Positions 26,892 to 36,392 are shown, counted from the first letter of the stretch. The stretch is DNA of 64,000 nt from Mucilaginibacter tolerans (GCF_030519375.1 NZ_JAUMKB010000009.1:124001-188000), one strand, 5' to 3'. Made by a program: numbers and translations. Notes: a model not told the origin generated them from the sequence alone.

Positions 26892-29270
26892 CTATGCCGA
26901 GCACGTAACACAGCCCTCATCCATCGAGCAGGTTGGCCCGGCAGGTATTTCATCGGCTACCTGTTTTACATGATCAGGGATCACCGGCTCCATGTTTTTG
27001 CCACCCTGGTTCTCTACCGTAAACTTAACCGCCTGCGAAGCTGCTTGTGTGCGCAGGTAGTACATACCGGTTTTCAGGCCTTTCTTCCAGGCGTAGAAGT
27101 GCATCGAAGTGAGCTTGGACGCATTGGGTGCATTGATAAACAAATTCAATGATTGCGACTGGCAGATATAAGCGCCCCTGTCGGCGGCCATATCAATGAT
27201 GTTACGCATTTTGATCTCCCAAACAGTTTTGTACAGGTCTTTCAATTCCTGTGGTATTTCAGCAATATCCTGTATTGATCCATTAGCAGTGATGATCTTA
27301 TCTTTCATTGTATTATCCCACAAGCCGCGGTTAACCAAATCACGCAGCAAGAATTTGTTTACAATGATAAATTCACCGCTCAATACCCTTCTAGTGTAGA
27401 TGTTGGATGTATAAGGCTCGAAACATTCGTTATTACCCAATATCTGTGAGGTAGAAGCAGTAGGCATTGGAGCAACCAATAAAGAGTTACGCACACCATG
27501 GTTCATCACATCCAGGCGCAGATTTTCCCAATCCCATCTTCCGCTGTCAGGCTTTACGCCCCACATATCAAACTGGAATTTCCCTTTTGATAAGGGCGAA
27601 CCTTTAAATGTTTCGTAAGCACCCTCCTTAATAGCCAGGTCCTTTGACGCTGTCATCGCGGCAAAGTAGATCGTCTCAAAAATCTCTTTGTTCAACAGTT
27701 TTGCTTCTTCACTTTCAAACGGCAAGCGCAGCAATATAAATGCATCAGCCAAACCCTGTACACCCAAACCAATCGGGCGATGGCGCAGGTTAGAATAACG
27801 TGCCTCTTCAACCGGGTAATAATTATTATCGATGATGCGGTTGAGGTTTAAGGTAACCTGGTAAGTTACCTCATACAATTTTTGATGATCGAATATGCCG
27901 TTGATTACATATCTCGGTAATGCCAGTGAAGCCAGGTTACATACTGCGACCTCCTTATCGGATGTATATTCCATGATCTCGGTACACAAGTTAGAACTTT
28001 TGATCGTACCCAAATTCTGTTGGTTCGATTTACCATTTGCCGCATCTTTATACAGCAAATAAGGCGTACCGGTTTCTACCTGTGCATCCAGAATGGCAAA
28101 CCACAGATCCTGCGCTTTTACAGTTTTACGTGCACGGCCTTCGCTCTCGTATTGCTCATATAATGCTTCAAACTCCGCTCCGAAGCATTCTGACAATCCC
28201 GGTGCTTCGTGAGGACAAAACAGGCTCCAGTCTCCGTTAGCCTCTACCCTTTTCATGAACAGGTCGGATACCCAAAGGGCATAGAACAGGTCGCGCGCAC
28301 GCATTTCTTCCTTGCCGTGGTTTTTACGCAGATCTAAAAAATCAAAAATATCAGCATGCCACGGTTCTAAATAAATCGCAAAAGCACCTTTACGCTTACC
28401 CCCGCCCTGGTCAACATAACGTGCTGTATCATTAAATACTTTCAGCATCGGAATGATCCCATTACTTGTACCATTGGTACCGCTAATGTAAGACCCCGTA
28501 GCCCGTACATTATGAATGCTCAAACCTATACCTCCTGCGCTTTGCGATATCTTGGCAGTCTGTTTCAGCGTATCATAAATACCATCGATACTATCATCCT
28601 TCATAGTCAATAAGAAACATGATGACATCTGGGGCTTTGGTGTACCGGCATTAAAAAGTGTCGGCGTAGCATGCGTAAACCAGCGCTCGCTCATTAGATT
28701 GTAGGTTTTGATCACGCTGTCAATATCATCCTTGTGGATACCTACCGACACCCTCATAAACAGATGCTGAGGGCGTTCAGCTATCTTGCCATCGATCTTT
28801 AACAGGTATGATTTCTCCAGCGTTTTAAAGCCGAAATAGTCAAAACCAAAGTCACGATCGTAGATGATGGTGCTATCCAATACTTCCGCATTTTTCTCAA
28901 TCACTTCCCAAACATCATCAGCAATCAATGATGCGTTTTTGCCTGCTTTCGGGTCGATATAGCCATGCAATCTTCTCATCGTTTCTGAGAAAGATTTGAT
29001 CGTATTTTTATGCAGATTGGATACCGCTATGCGCGATGCCAGCAAAGCATAATCCGGGTGTTTGGTAGTTAATGAGGCCGCCGTCTCTGCCGCCAGGTTA
29101 TCCAGCTCGGAGGTGGTTACCCCGTCATACAAACCCTCAATTACTTTTTTGGCGACATCTATCGGGTCAACCAACGCCGGGTTCAAACTATAGCACAGTT
29201 TCTCGATACGTGCTGTTATCTTATCAAATTTTACGGTTTCTTTTTTACCGTCTCTTTTTATTACGTACAT
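26892..29270 (-). CDS. nrdA: Ribonucleoside-diphosphate reductase alpha subunit (class Ia)
   Basis: NrdA reduces ribonucleoside diphosphates to deoxy forms using a radical delivered by NrdB. The 792-residue protein has an N-terminal ATP-cone (about 1-90) for allosteric control by ATP/dATP. It has a redox Cys in [11 protein letters not shown], the thiyl-radical Cys and catalytic Glu in NLCTEI, and the second redox Cys in [10 protein letters not shown]. Radical-relay tyrosines lie in TGMYYLRT, and the C-terminal tail [12 protein letters not shown] is cysteine-rich. It follows nrdB by 38 bases and belongs to the transcript that starts with the cobalamin riboswitch. Confidence 0.98.
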   Translation of the reverse strand: MYVIKRDGKKETVKFDKITARIEKLCYSLNPALVDPIDVAKKVIEGLYDGVTTSELDNLAAETAASLTTKHPDYALLASRIAVSNLHKNTIKSFSETMRRLHGYIDPKAGKNASLIADDVWEVIEKNAEVLDSTIIYDRDFGFDYFGFKTLEKSYLLKIDGKIAERPQHLFMRVSVGIHKDDIDSVIKTYNLMSERWFTHATPTLFNAGTPKPQMSSCFLLTMKDDSIDGIYDTLKQTAKISQSAGGIGLSIHNVRATGSYISGTNGTSNGIIPMLKVFNDTARYVDQGGGKRKGAFAIYLEPWHADIFDFLDLRKNHGKEEMRARDLFYALWVSDLFMKRVEANGDWSLFCPHEAPGLSECFGAEFEALYEQYESEGRARKTVKAQDLWFAILDAQVETGTPYLLYKDAANGKSNQQNLGTIKSSNLCTEIMEYTSDKEVAVCNLASLALPRYVINGIFDHQKLYEVTYQVTLNLNRIIDNNYYPVEEARYSNLRHRPIGLGVQGLADAFILLRLPFESEEAKLLNKEIFETIYFAAMTASKDLAIKEGAYETFKGSPLSKGKFQFDMWGVKPDSGRWDWENLRLDVMNHGVRNSLLVAPMPTASTSQILGNNECFEPYTSNIYTRRVLSGEFIIVNKFLLRDLVNRGLWDNTMKDKIITANGSIQDIAEIPQELKDLYKTVWEIKMRNIIDMAADRGAYICQSQSLNLFINAPNASKLTSMHFYAWKKGLKTGMYYLRTQAASQAVKFTVENQGGKNMEPVIPDHVKQVADEIPAGPTCSMDEGCVTCSA

Positions 29271-29308
29271 GGTGGGTTAGCGGTTAAAGGTTAGTGATTA
29301 GAGATTAA

Positions 29309-30283
29309 TTAGAAATCTTCGTCAAGCGAGAAAGATTTGGTTTCGGTTGTTGCATTCAACACTCCGCTTTTCTGATAATCGCCAACTCGTTTCTCAAAGA
29401 AATTGGTTTTGCCCTGCAGGGATATCATCTCCATAAAATCAAATGGATTGGTGACGTTGTAGACTTTATCGTACCCTAGCTCAACCAACCAGCGATCTGC
29501 TACGAACTCAATATACTGACTCATCAGTTTGGCATTCATGCCGATGAGGTTTACCGGCAGGGCTTCCGTTACGAATTCTTTTTCTATATCTACCGCATCG
29601 GTTATGATATGGTTAACCTCCTGTTTGCTTAGTTTCTGAGACAGCATGCTGTACAATAGACAGGCAAACTCGCAATGCATACCTTCATCACGCGAAATCA
29701 GCTCATTGCTAAAGGTTAGTCCCGGCATCAACCCGCGTTTTTTCATCCAGAAGATGGAGCAGAAGCTGCCTGAAAAGAAGATACCTTCTACGGCTGCAAA
29801 GGCTACTAACCGTTCGGCAAATGTTCCGTTCTCTATCCAGCGCAGGGCCCATTCGGCTTTTTTCTTCACTGCGGGAACGGTGTCAATGGCATGAAACAGG
29901 CGGTCTTTTTCAATAGGATCTTTGATGTAGGTGTCGATTAATAAAGCATACGTCTCCGAGTGGATGTTTTCCATCATGATCTGGAAACCATAAAAACATC
30001 GTGCCTCAGGTACCTGCACTTGGCTAATGAAGTTGACGGCAAGGTTCTCGTTCACAATACCATCGCTTGCTGCGAAGAACGCTAGCACATGCGATATAAA
30101 GTGTCTTTCGCCATCGTTCAGGTTTTCCCAATGCTTCTGGTCGTCGGAGAGATCGATCTCTTCAGCGGTCCAGAAACTGGCCTCGTGTTTTTTGTACATT
30201 TCCCAGATGCGGGGGTAATTGATGGGGAGGATCACAAATCGATCCTTGTTCTCCCGGAGTAATACTTCGTTTTCCTGTTTCAT
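29309..30283 (-). CDS. nrdB: Ribonucleoside-diphosphate reductase beta subunit (class Ia)
   Basis: NrdB holds the di-iron centre and tyrosyl radical that start each turnover of NrdA. The 324-residue protein has metal ligands in [31 protein letters not shown] and RDEGMHCEF. The radical Tyr is in ARCFYGFQI. Sequence and C-terminal tail (SFSLDEDF) resemble eukaryotic R2 much more than E. coli NrdB. It is the first gene after the riboswitch, so cobalamin probably lowers expression of both nrdB and nrdA. Confidence 0.98.
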   Translation of the reverse strand: MKQENEVLLRENKDRFVILPINYPRIWEMYKKHEASFWTAEEIDLSDDQKHWENLNDGERHFISHVLAFFAASDGIVNENLAVNFISQVQVPEARCFYGFQIMMENIHSETYALLIDTYIKDPIEKDRLFHAIDTVPAVKKKAEWALRWIENGTFAERLVAFAAVEGIFFSGSFCSIFWMKKRGLMPGLTFSNELISRDEGMHCEFACLLYSMLSQKLSKQEVNHIITDAVDIEKEFVTEALPVNLIGMNAKLMSQYIEFVADRWLVELGYDKVYNVTNPFDFMEMISLQGKTNFFEKRVGDYQKSGVLNATTETKSFSLDEDF

Positions 30284-30393
30284 GCCTTGTCGTTTTTATT
30301 TTGGAGTCGACAAAAGACAATGAACCGGGCACTTTTACGGAAGTACGGGGGACAGGGCTTTTGCCAAAACCTTATTCGTGAAAGTTTTGACAA
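30284..30393 (-). promoter_or_regulatory. Expression platform between the riboswitch and nrdB
   Basis: On the minus strand, GTCAAAAC (30391-30384) can pair with GTTTTGGC (30370-30363), an 8-bp stem with one G-T pair. It lacks a following U-run, so it is not a plain terminator. Near the start codon, TTGTCG (30313-30308) and CGACAA (30292-30287) can pair and place a hairpin just before the ATG. That favours control of translation, but the mechanism is inferred. Confidence 0.5.
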
Positions 30394-30494
30394 GCTATCC
30401 TGGCAGGTGTCTGGCTCTACAGTTGCACGTCAGCCCATGATTTACACATGGTTCCCTTTTAATGCCGGCTTTTACCCCGGCAACCTTCGATAGC
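30394..30494 (-). promoter_or_regulatory. Cobalamin (AdoCbl-type) riboswitch controlling nrdB-nrdA
   Basis: Read on the minus strand, the aptamer shows the conserved core in order. The P1 arm is GCTATC (30494-30489), then come GGTTGCC, AAAAGGGAA, GTGTAAATC, the pseudoknot-region GGGCTG and TGCAACTGTAG. The B12 box AGCCAGACACCTGCC (30416-30402) follows, and the closing arm is GATAGC (30399-30394). The B12 box differs from the usual form by GAC in place of GGAGAC. A -7 promoter element lies just upstream. Cobalamin binding would be expected to switch the genes off. Confidence 0.88.
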
Positions 30495-30517
30495 GTTTGT
30501 TAAAGAACTTGTAGGTC

Positions 30518-30525
30518 CAAAGATA
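30518..30525 (-). promoter_or_regulatory. -7 promoter element of the nrdB-nrdA transcript
   Basis: The minus strand reads TATCTTTG, an exact TAnnTTTG match. The predicted start, near 30511, would place the transcript end about 15 bases before the riboswitch P1 stem, so the whole aptamer is transcribed. Confidence 0.6.
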
Positions 30526-30653
30526 GCGGATGAGGGGATTAGGATGTTAATGTTAGTTTTTCACATGCCCATTAGTTATAAACAAAAGAATTACTAAACC
30601 CTTCGTAATGAGAAATAATTTGTGATAACTTTAATAAAACAACCTATCTCATT

Positions 30654-31373
30654 ATGAAAAAATATCTAGCCGAACTCATTGGAACCTTTGCTTTAGTTTT
30701 ATTTGGCTGCGGCGCAGCAGTTGTCGACGGAAAGACAATTCCTGCCGCGGTTCTTCCCGACGCCCCTTTGGGCATCGGTATTTTAGGTATAGCCCTTGCC
30801 TTTGGGCTGGCTGTTGTGGTTATGGCTTATGCCATAGGCCCTATTTCAGGATGTCATATTAATCCTGCTATTACCATTTCCATGCTCGTTGCCCGTAAGA
30901 TCTCGGGGAAAGATGCTATAGGATATGTCGTGGCCCAATTTGTTGGCGCCACCATTGCAGCTGCGTTATTATACGAATTTCAAAAGGGAAGCCCCAATTT
31001 TGCCATGGGCGAATATGCCCTTGGGTCGAATGGCTGGGGGCCGGGATACCTGGGAGGTTACAGTACCGAGTCGGCATTCGTGGCCGAGACCGTACTTACC
31101 TTCCTTTTTCTGTTCGTGATATTTGCCACCACGTCCCGCTGGGGTAATTCAACAATGGCGGGCCTGGCGATTGGACTCACTTTGGTATTGATACATTTAG
31201 TGGCTATCCCCATTACCGGCACATCGGTTAATCCCGCGCGCAGTTTTGGTCCTGCTATTTTTGCCGGCGGAAAAGCATTGGGGCAACTATGGCTATTTAT
31301 AATAGCACCCGTCATTGGTGGTATACTTGCTGCTTTGTTGTGGCATGGGGTGTTTGATAAGGAGGTGAAATAA
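30654..31373 (+). CDS. Aquaporin, MIP family (AqpZ-like)
   Basis: The 239-residue channel has six membrane helices and the two NPA half-helices: GCHINPAITI (about residues 68-77) and SVNPARSFGPAIF (about 187-199). The second-half selectivity Arg follows NPA. Overall form and length are those of AqpZ-type water channels, though glycerol or other small solutes cannot be excluded. It is divergent from nrdB and ends before a strong inverted repeat shared with msrB. Confidence 0.95.
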   Translation: MKKYLAELIGTFALVLFGCGAAVVDGKTIPAAVLPDAPLGIGILGIALAFGLAVVVMAYAIGPISGCHINPAITISMLVARKISGKDAIGYVVAQFVGATIAAALLYEFQKGSPNFAMGEYALGSNGWGPGYLGGYSTESAFVAETVLTFLFLFVIFATTSRWGNSTMAGLAIGLTLVLIHLVAIPITGTSVNPARSFGPAIFAGGKALGQLWLFIIAPVIGGILAALLWHGVFDKEVK

Positions 31374-31380
31374 GATGTTT

Positions 31381-31446
31381 TAAAGTTGGAAAGTTGTAAG
31401 GTTAAAAACATCAAAACAACTTTCCAACCTTACAATTTTTCAACTT
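31381..31446. terminator. Bidirectional terminator-like inverted repeat between aquaporin and msrB genes
   Basis: GTTGGAAAGTTGT (31385-31397) and ACAACTTTCCAAC (31416-31428) are perfect 13-base inverted repeats. A second register pairs TTGTAAGGTT (31395-31404) with AACCTTACAA (31426-31435). The right side ends in a T-run. The genes on either side converge, so this probably stops both transcripts. Confidence 0.7.
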
Positions 31447-31810
31447 AGTCTTCAAGAGGCACAAACTTCAACGATACCGAATTAACACAATGCCGTGTAT
31501 TCTTAGGTGTCATGTATTCGCCTTCGAAAACGTGACCTAGGTGTGCACCACAATTAGCACAAAGTATTTCTGTGCGGCGTCCGTCCGCATCGGTTTCCCT
31601 GCGTACTGCTCCGGGTATCTCGTCATCAAAGCTGGGCCATCCGCAGAAGGATTCGAATTTATCATCAGATCGGTACAAAGGAGTATCGCAGCGTTTGCAC
31701 ACATACAGGCCTTTTGCTTTGTTGTTTAATAATGATCCGGTGAACGGTCTTTCCGTTCCCTTGTATAGTATTACCCTTTCTTCTTCGGGTGTTAGCTTGT
31801 TGTATTCCAT
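31445..31810 (-). CDS. msrB: MsrB, peptide-methionine (R)-S-oxide reductase
   Basis: MsrB repairs R-methionine sulfoxide in oxidised proteins. The 121-residue single-domain enzyme has the zinc cysteines CKRCDTPLY and [12 protein letters not shown]. The catalytic Cys is in [11 protein letters not shown] near the C-terminus. No MsrA is fused or adjacent. It has no signal peptide and is probably cytosolic. A -7 element lies 57 bases upstream. Confidence 0.97.
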   Translation of the reverse strand: MEYNKLTPEEERVILYKGTERPFTGSLLNNKAKGLYVCKRCDTPLYRSDDKFESFCGWPSFDDEIPGAVRRETDADGRRTEILCANCGAHLGHVFEGEYMTPKNTRHCVNSVSLKFVPLED

Positions 31811-31866
31811 AATTTTAATGAGTGAGTTAGTGAATGAGTGATTTAATCAACTTTCCCCGGTTACAA

Positions 31867-31874
31867 CAAATATA
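31867..31874 (-). promoter_or_regulatory. -7 promoter element of msrB
   Basis: The minus strand reads TATATTTG, an exact TAnnTTTG match, 57 bases before the msrB ATG. The leader contains the repeated word GTGA/GAGTGA. Confidence 0.5.
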
Positions 31875-31940
31875 CGATGGCATTGGTGTTTTGATTTTTG
31901 GAGGCGGAGCTTGTTTACATTGGGTTGACAAGGTGGTGTT

Positions 31941-31987
31941 CTGTCCGTCCGTAACGGGGTGACAGCCGCTACGCGACAAAATGGACA
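31941..31987. repeat. Degenerate GTCC/GGAC repeat
   Basis: CTGTCCGTCCGT (31941-31952) faces ATGGACA (31981-31987) across a CACCCCG-type centre. It is a decayed member of the GTCC palindrome family described for 36393-37406. Confidence 0.4.
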
Positions 31988-32021
31988 AAAGCCTGAACAA
32001 ATAATATTGTATATTCATGCC

Positions 32022-32507
32022 ATGAGAATCCTAATCTTTATCTGCTCCTTATTTCTTTCAAGGCATCATTCGCCTGAAAATAAAACGAAGATTGATGTAC
32101 CGATTTATCCTAATATAGCAGATACGTCCAAATACGTAATCCTGAAATTAAATAGCATACCTGGTTATATTTTTGACAATAGCTATAAACCGGCTGAATT
32201 GTCGGAAGGTGATATAACTACAATCGAAAAACTAATAGATAAAAGCGTGCAGAAATATAATAAGAGAGCAAAAAAATATCTTTTAATTAAAAATCTATCA
32301 GGTTATTATAAGCAGTTTATCATAGTAACTAACGCAACCGGTGAAAAAGAGGTTTGGGCAAATTGTTTCTGCGATGTGTTTCCGCAAAATTTCTCATGGA
32401 AAAAAAAGATACTTTCTGTATTCGATGGCGGAAGTTGCTTTTTCCAATTAAAAATCAATTTAACAACAAAACGCATCTATGATTTCAGTGTGAACGGTGT
32501 GGCGTAA
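32022..32507 (+). CDS. Unknown protein, 161 residues
   Basis: The frame runs from 31959, but the ATG at 32022 begins a short hydrophobic stretch (MRILIFICSLFLS) that looks like a signal peptide or anchor. The body is Lys-, Ile- and Asn-rich and ends with EVWANCFCDVFPQNFSWKK and GGSCFFQLKINLTTKRIYDF. I recall similar hypothetical proteins in Flavobacteriia and Sphingobacteriia, with no known function. It is clearly more AT-rich than its neighbours, which may point to transfer. Confidence 0.7.
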   Translation: MRILIFICSLFLSRHHSPENKTKIDVPIYPNIADTSKYVILKLNSIPGYIFDNSYKPAELSEGDITTIEKLIDKSVQKYNKRAKKYLLIKNLSGYYKQFIIVTNATGEKEVWANCFCDVFPQNFSWKKKILSVFDGGSCFFQLKINLTTKRIYDFSVNGVA

Positions 32508-32570
32508 ATAAAAAAATCCCGGCAATTTCTTACCAGGATTCTCATATATCTTGAATCTTGCCTCTTGATT

Positions 32571-33443
32571 CTATTTCTTCAATTCTTCCGCCATAGCAGC
32601 ACCTATATCGGCAGGTGATTTTACTACGCGTATACCGCACTCAGTCATGATCTTCATCTTAGCAGCAGCTGTATCGTCAGCTCCTCCTACAATAGCACCT
32701 GCGTGACCCATACGGCGTCCCGGAGGAGCTGTTTGGCCTGCTATGAAACCTACTACAGGTTTTGTTCCGTTCTCTTTTATCCAGCGTGCAGCTTCGGCTT
32801 CCATGCCACCGCCTATTTCGCCTATCATGATAATACCGTGTGTATCAGGGTCTTTCATTAATAGCTCAACCGCTTCTTTAGTAGTCGTACCAATGATCGG
32901 GTCGCCACCGATACCGATAGCTGTGGTGATGCCCATTCCGGCTTTTACTACCTGGTCTACGGCTTCGTAAGTTAAAGTTCCTGATTTTGATACCACACCT
33001 ACATTACCCTTACGGAAGATAAAACCCGGCATGATACCGATCTTCGCTTCATCAGCAGTAATAATACCAGGACAATTTGGACCGATCAAGCGGCTGTTTC
33101 TGCCTCTCAGGTATTCCTTCACCTGAATCATGTCTTTAGTAGGGATACCTTCAGTGATACAAACGATCACCCCGATACCAGCCTCGGCTGCTTCCATAAT
33201 GGCATCAGCTGCAAATGGTGGCGGTACGAAGATGATAGAAACGTTGGCGCCGGTTTTAGCAACTGCATCGGCAACAGTATTAAAAACAGGTCTGTCAAGG
33301 TGAGTGCTGCCGCCCTTTCCGGGAGTAACACCACCAACCACTTGTGTACCGTATTCGATCATTTGCGATGCGTGGTAAGTACCTTCCTGGCCGGTAAAAC
33401 CCTGAACTATTACTTTGGAATCTTTGTTTACGAGAACGCTCAT
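32571..33443 (-). CDS. sucD: SucD, succinyl-CoA ligase alpha subunit
   Basis: SucD is the CoA-binding, phosphohistidine-carrying subunit of succinyl-CoA synthetase, a substrate-level phosphorylation step of the TCA cycle. The 290-residue protein shows [36 protein letters not shown], the [13 protein letters not shown] loop and the active-site His in GHAGAIVGG. SucC is not in the window. A complete promoter lies just upstream. Confidence 0.98.
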   Translation of the reverse strand: MSVLVNKDSKVIVQGFTGQEGTYHASQMIEYGTQVVGGVTPGKGGSTHLDRPVFNTVADAVAKTGANVSIIFVPPPFAADAIMEAAEAGIGVIVCITEGIPTKDMIQVKEYLRGRNSRLIGPNCPGIITADEAKIGIMPGFIFRKGNVGVVSKSGTLTYEAVDQVVKAGMGITTAIGIGGDPIIGTTTKEAVELLMKDPDTHGIIMIGEIGGGMEAEAARWIKENGTKPVVGFIAGQTAPPGRRMGHAGAIVGGADDTAAAKMKIMTECGIRVVKSPADIGAAMAEELKK

Positions 33444-33462
33444 AGATTTTATTATGTGTGCG

Positions 33463-33493
33463 CAAAGCTAAAGTTATTCATGGTAATCTCAAA
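33463..33493 (-). promoter_or_regulatory. Promoter of sucD (-33 and -7 elements)
   Basis: On the minus strand, TTTG (33493-33490) is followed by 19 bases and TAGCTTTG (33470-33463), an exact TAnnTTTG, 19 bases before the ATG. Confidence 0.6.
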
Positions 33494-33513
33494 GTCAATA
33501 AAGAGGGAATAAA

Positions 33514-33541
33514 TTACGATTTTAGATTTACGATTTTAGAT
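33514..33541. repeat. Tandem 14-mer duplication
   Basis: TTACGATTTTAGAT occurs twice in direct tandem. A related inverted word, CGTAAATCGTAAATCAG, lies at 34068-34084 at the other end of the unknown gene 33617-34066, so that gene is bracketed by complementary words. Confidence 0.7.
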
Positions 33542-33560
33542 TTTAAAGAATGCATATTGT

Positions 33561-33610
33561 CCTGTCCGTCCTTCACGCCGTGCCCATAGGTATTTAATAA
33601 AGTGGACAGG
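33561..33610. repeat. GTCC/GGAC palindromic repeat
   Basis: CCTGTCC (33561-33567) and GGACAGG (33604-33610) are exact inverted arms. TTG and CAA extend them with one bulged base. The element carries GTCCGTC and CACGCCGTGCC in the loop, as in other members of this family. Confidence 0.5.
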
Positions 33611-33616
33611 CAATTT

Positions 33617-34066
33617 CTAACAAATCCTTTTTATAACGGGCTCATCTATTGTCACAATATTGATTATATGGTCCAAACAATTGATAGCATAGTGCTTTAA
33701 TTCACCATCGTAATCATATATATCATCCACCAAAGTATTATTATGAATGAAATCTAAATAGTGAGATTTTGAATAGATGCAAAACAATCTTCCGATTCTT
33801 TCTTCATCATTCTGAAACATTGAAAAACTCTCGTTAACTACGCAATAAGCACCATAGCTTTTGAAAAAAAACTCATATTCCTTCCCTGGTCCATCTGCAA
33901 GAATTCGCTTTGCCGGACCTAAATTTTTAGAGCCTATAGTTATATCTTGCTCTTCTTCTGAAATGATTGCTTCTTTAATATTTATTGATAATCTATTAGC
34001 TGGAAGGTTTTTCATTTTAGTTAGAAACAAGTACTCCAGATCGTTTATTTCGTCAAAAAAATCCAT
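33617..34066 (-). CDS. Unknown acidic protein, 149 residues
   Basis: I do not recognise the family. The protein has no signal peptide and is rich in Asp, Glu, Ile and Tyr (DEINDLEYLFL, YEFFFKSYGAYCVVNES, IHNNTLVDDIYDYDGELKHY). It is notably AT-rich against its neighbours sucD and the symporter, and complementary words bracket it. Size, acidity and composition recall immunity-type or orphan acquired genes, but no toxin gene is adjacent, so this is speculation. Confidence 0.7.
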   Translation of the reverse strand: MDFFDEINDLEYLFLTKMKNLPANRLSINIKEAIISEEEQDITIGSKNLGPAKRILADGPGKEYEFFFKSYGAYCVVNESFSMFQNDEERIGRLFCIYSKSHYLDFIHNNTLVDDIYDYDGELKHYAINCLDHIINIVTIDEPVIKRIC

Positions 34067-34080
34067 TCGTAAATCGTAAA

Positions 34081-35313
34081 TCAGTTGGGATTCGCCACCG
34101 GATAAAACTCCTTCTCACTCTTCGCTATCACAATACAAGCAATGCCATTGCCTATCATATTGGTTAGCGCCCTTGCGGTCGACATAAACCTATCGACGCC
34201 CAATAACAAAGCGACACCTTCCACCGGTATTACTTTAATGGCTGTTAAAGTAGACGTAAGGACAATAAAACCACTGCCAGTTACGCCTGCTGCGCCTTTG
34301 GAGGTGATCATCAGGATACCTATGATAACCAGTTGCTGCTCCAGCGACAAAGGAATATTGAACACTTGTGCCAGGAAGATAACCGACATAGACAGGTAAA
34401 TAGTAGTTCCATCTAAATTGAAGGAATACCCAGCCGGGATTACTAATCCAACGACAGATTTGGCGCACCCGAATTTCTCCATTTTCTCCATCATACTTGG
34501 CAGCACGGTTTCAGATGAGGAAGTGCCTAATACGATTAGTATTTCCTGACGAATGTATTTGAGATATTGCCATAAGCTGAACTTGTAGATCAAACTCACA
34601 ATAAACAGCACCACAAAGATGAACAGCAGCATTGTGAAGAATACTGCACCTAATAATTTTAACAGTGGGCCAAGTGTGTTGATACCATAAGTTGCCACCG
34701 TGTAAGCCATTCCCGCAAATGCACCAATAGGCGCTACCTTCATCACCACACCCATAATGTTGAAGAAAACCTTGTTCAGCTTTTCAAAAAAATCAAGCAC
34801 GGGTTTGCCAGTCTCTTTTAGCAAACTCAATCCATAACCGAACAATATGGCAAAGAAAAGTATCTGCAAAATATCGCTTTTGGCAAAGGCATCTATTACA
34901 TTGGATGGGATAATATGTGCAAAAAACTCACCCCATTTCATTTCAGAGGCTGCTTTTTGATATACCTGTAATTTGGCGTTGGCTGCACCATGCGGAGCAG
35001 GTAAGCCGCTGCCGGGTTGTAAAAGGTTAGCAAAACCTACACCCATCACCAGTGCAAAAGTGGTCACGATCTCAAAGTACAGTATGGCCTTACCCCCAAC
35101 CCTTCCTACCTTCTTCATATCGCCCATACCGGCTATGCCCAACACAATGGTGATGAAGATGATGAAAGGGATCAGCATCTTTATCATGTCGATAAATTTA
35201 TCGCTGATGAGCTTTGCTGTCGGACCAAAATCTTTGAAATATAATCCCACCACCACACCCAATACGATGGCTACAATCACCTGGAAGGTTAAATTGGATA
35301 AGAGTTTTTTCAT
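34081..35313 (-). CDS. Dicarboxylate/amino acid:cation symporter (GltP/DctA family)
   Basis: The 410-residue membrane carrier couples uptake of glutamate, aspartate or C4-dicarboxylates to Na+ or H+. It shows the family's reentrant-loop motif LGTSSSETVLPSMM, then PAGYSFNLDGTTIYLSMSVIFLAQ and the second hairpin MITSKGAAGVTGSGFIVL, with DRFMSTARALTNMIGNGIA near the end. These define the DAACS family. Which substrate it carries cannot be read from sequence. Confidence 0.96.
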   Translation of the reverse strand: MKKLLSNLTFQVIVAIVLGVVVGLYFKDFGPTAKLISDKFIDMIKMLIPFIIFITIVLGIAGMGDMKKVGRVGGKAILYFEIVTTFALVMGVGFANLLQPGSGLPAPHGAANAKLQVYQKAASEMKWGEFFAHIIPSNVIDAFAKSDILQILFFAILFGYGLSLLKETGKPVLDFFEKLNKVFFNIMGVVMKVAPIGAFAGMAYTVATYGINTLGPLLKLLGAVFFTMLLFIFVVLFIVSLIYKFSLWQYLKYIRQEILIVLGTSSSETVLPSMMEKMEKFGCAKSVVGLVIPAGYSFNLDGTTIYLSMSVIFLAQVFNIPLSLEQQLVIIGILMITSKGAAGVTGSGFIVLTSTLTAIKVIPVEGVALLLGVDRFMSTARALTNMIGNGIACIVIAKSEKEFYPVANPN

Positions 35314-35406
35314 GCGAAAACAAGTATACGGGATTTTGTTGAATGGTTAAGTGGTTGTCCGTTCGTTCTCGTGTACTTATAAATAATAGACAAAGCAAAC
35401 ATATCT

Positions 35407-35451
35407 GCGAGTAGAGGGTCATGCTGAGTGCCTCAGTGTGACACCGCTCGC
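35407..35451. repeat. GTCATGCTGAG hairpin repeat
   Basis: GTCATGCTGAG (35418-35428) faces CTCAGTGTGAC (35432-35442) around three bases, with two mismatches that are G-T or A-C type. An outer stem, GCGAG (35407-35411) and CTCGC (35447-35451), encloses it. The same unit recurs at 40338-40417 and, in a variant form, at 47800-47826. Confidence 0.7.
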
Positions 35452-35471
35452 ACTTCCATCACCAAACAAAT

Positions 35472-35501
35472 AAAAGCCCCCTTCATCCGAAGAGAGCTTT
35501 T
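35472..35501 (-). terminator. Terminator hairpin after the 35524 lipoprotein gene
   Basis: Read on the minus strand, AAAAGCTCTCTTC pairs with GAAGGGGGCTTTT around GGAT, a 13-bp stem with two G-U pairs, ending in a U-rich run. It follows the lipoprotein stop by 22 bases. Confidence 0.75.
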
Positions 35502-35523
35502 AATGAAAATCTTTTTATGCCGG

Positions 35524-36303
35524 TTAACTTACTGCTCCGGTTTCAAGGTTAACGGTATAAGTTGCGCCATTGATAACAACCTTAGCTGAATTATTACCTA
35601 AGAAGGTGATAGTACCAGAGGCGTTCCATGTGCCTTGTGCGCCGCTTCCGGTGGTTGAAAAGTCAGCAGCACCGCTAATAATAGAACCCGTTTGATCAAT
35701 GATCACATTATGAAAGGTATAATTGAATGACATAATGGTGCTTTTGCCATTTACTTTTGCATTTTCAGAGAAGCTGGCGGTACCGTTCAACGAAACATTT
35801 GAAGTATCAACACCTGGATTTACCTCGGCTAATGTCAGGTTTTCTGCAATGTTGAAAGTACCATTTACTTGTGCACTTGCCGCTGTCACCTTGAGGTTAT
35901 CGGTAACTACAAATCCTGAAAATACATTATTAGTACAGTTATAGGTATAACCAATAGAGCCTGATACAGTTGCCTGAGTTCCGTCGGCATCGATAGTAGC
36001 GCTGAAGGTAGTATCGGCATGCATACCGCAGGTAATATCTCCAAAGCTATTAACTCCCATGCCACTTTTTCCCAACTTTAATTTAAGCGAATTGCGATCT
36101 AAGCCGAATTGTGAAGGAGAGTTAAGACCAGCTGTAATGTTAAAACCGCCGAAACCAGAATACAAGGTCTGCGCCAGGTTTACCGCGATCTGGCTGGTTA
36201 CTGTTTTTGAGTCGACTGTTTTTGAAGAGCTTGATTTTTTACATGATGTATAGCCCAATGCTGCACAGGCCAATACCACTAATGCGATGTGTTTTAATTT
36301 CAT
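35524..36303 (-). CDS. Lipoprotein of unknown function
   Basis: The 259-residue protein has a lipoprotein signal (LVVLACAALGYTSC, Cys at about 21) followed by KKSSSSK. The rest is Gly-, Ser-, Thr- and Asn-rich and looks like all-beta repeats: INLTLAEVNPGVDTSN-like strands, SLNGTASFSENAKVNG, GTWNASGTITFLG. A single pair of cysteines (CGMHAD and YNCTNN) may form a disulphide. I cannot name the family. It is probably attached to the outer membrane or cell surface. Confidence 0.8.
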   Translation of the reverse strand: MKLKHIALVVLACAALGYTSCKKSSSSKTVDSKTVTSQIAVNLAQTLYSGFGGFNITAGLNSPSQFGLDRNSLKLKLGKSGMGVNSFGDITCGMHADTTFSATIDADGTQATVSGSIGYTYNCTNNVFSGFVVTDNLKVTAASAQVNGTFNIAENLTLAEVNPGVDTSNVSLNGTASFSENAKVNGKSTIMSFNYTFHNVIIDQTGSIISGAADFSTTGSGAQGTWNASGTITFLGNNSAKVVINGATYTVNLETGAVS

Positions 36304-36392
36304 GATAAGATTTAAATTTTCTCTAAAGGAATCTTTTTTGGAACTTATACGAAAAAGGCAGTTGCCAGGTTATAGGGAGTTATGTACTGTAC

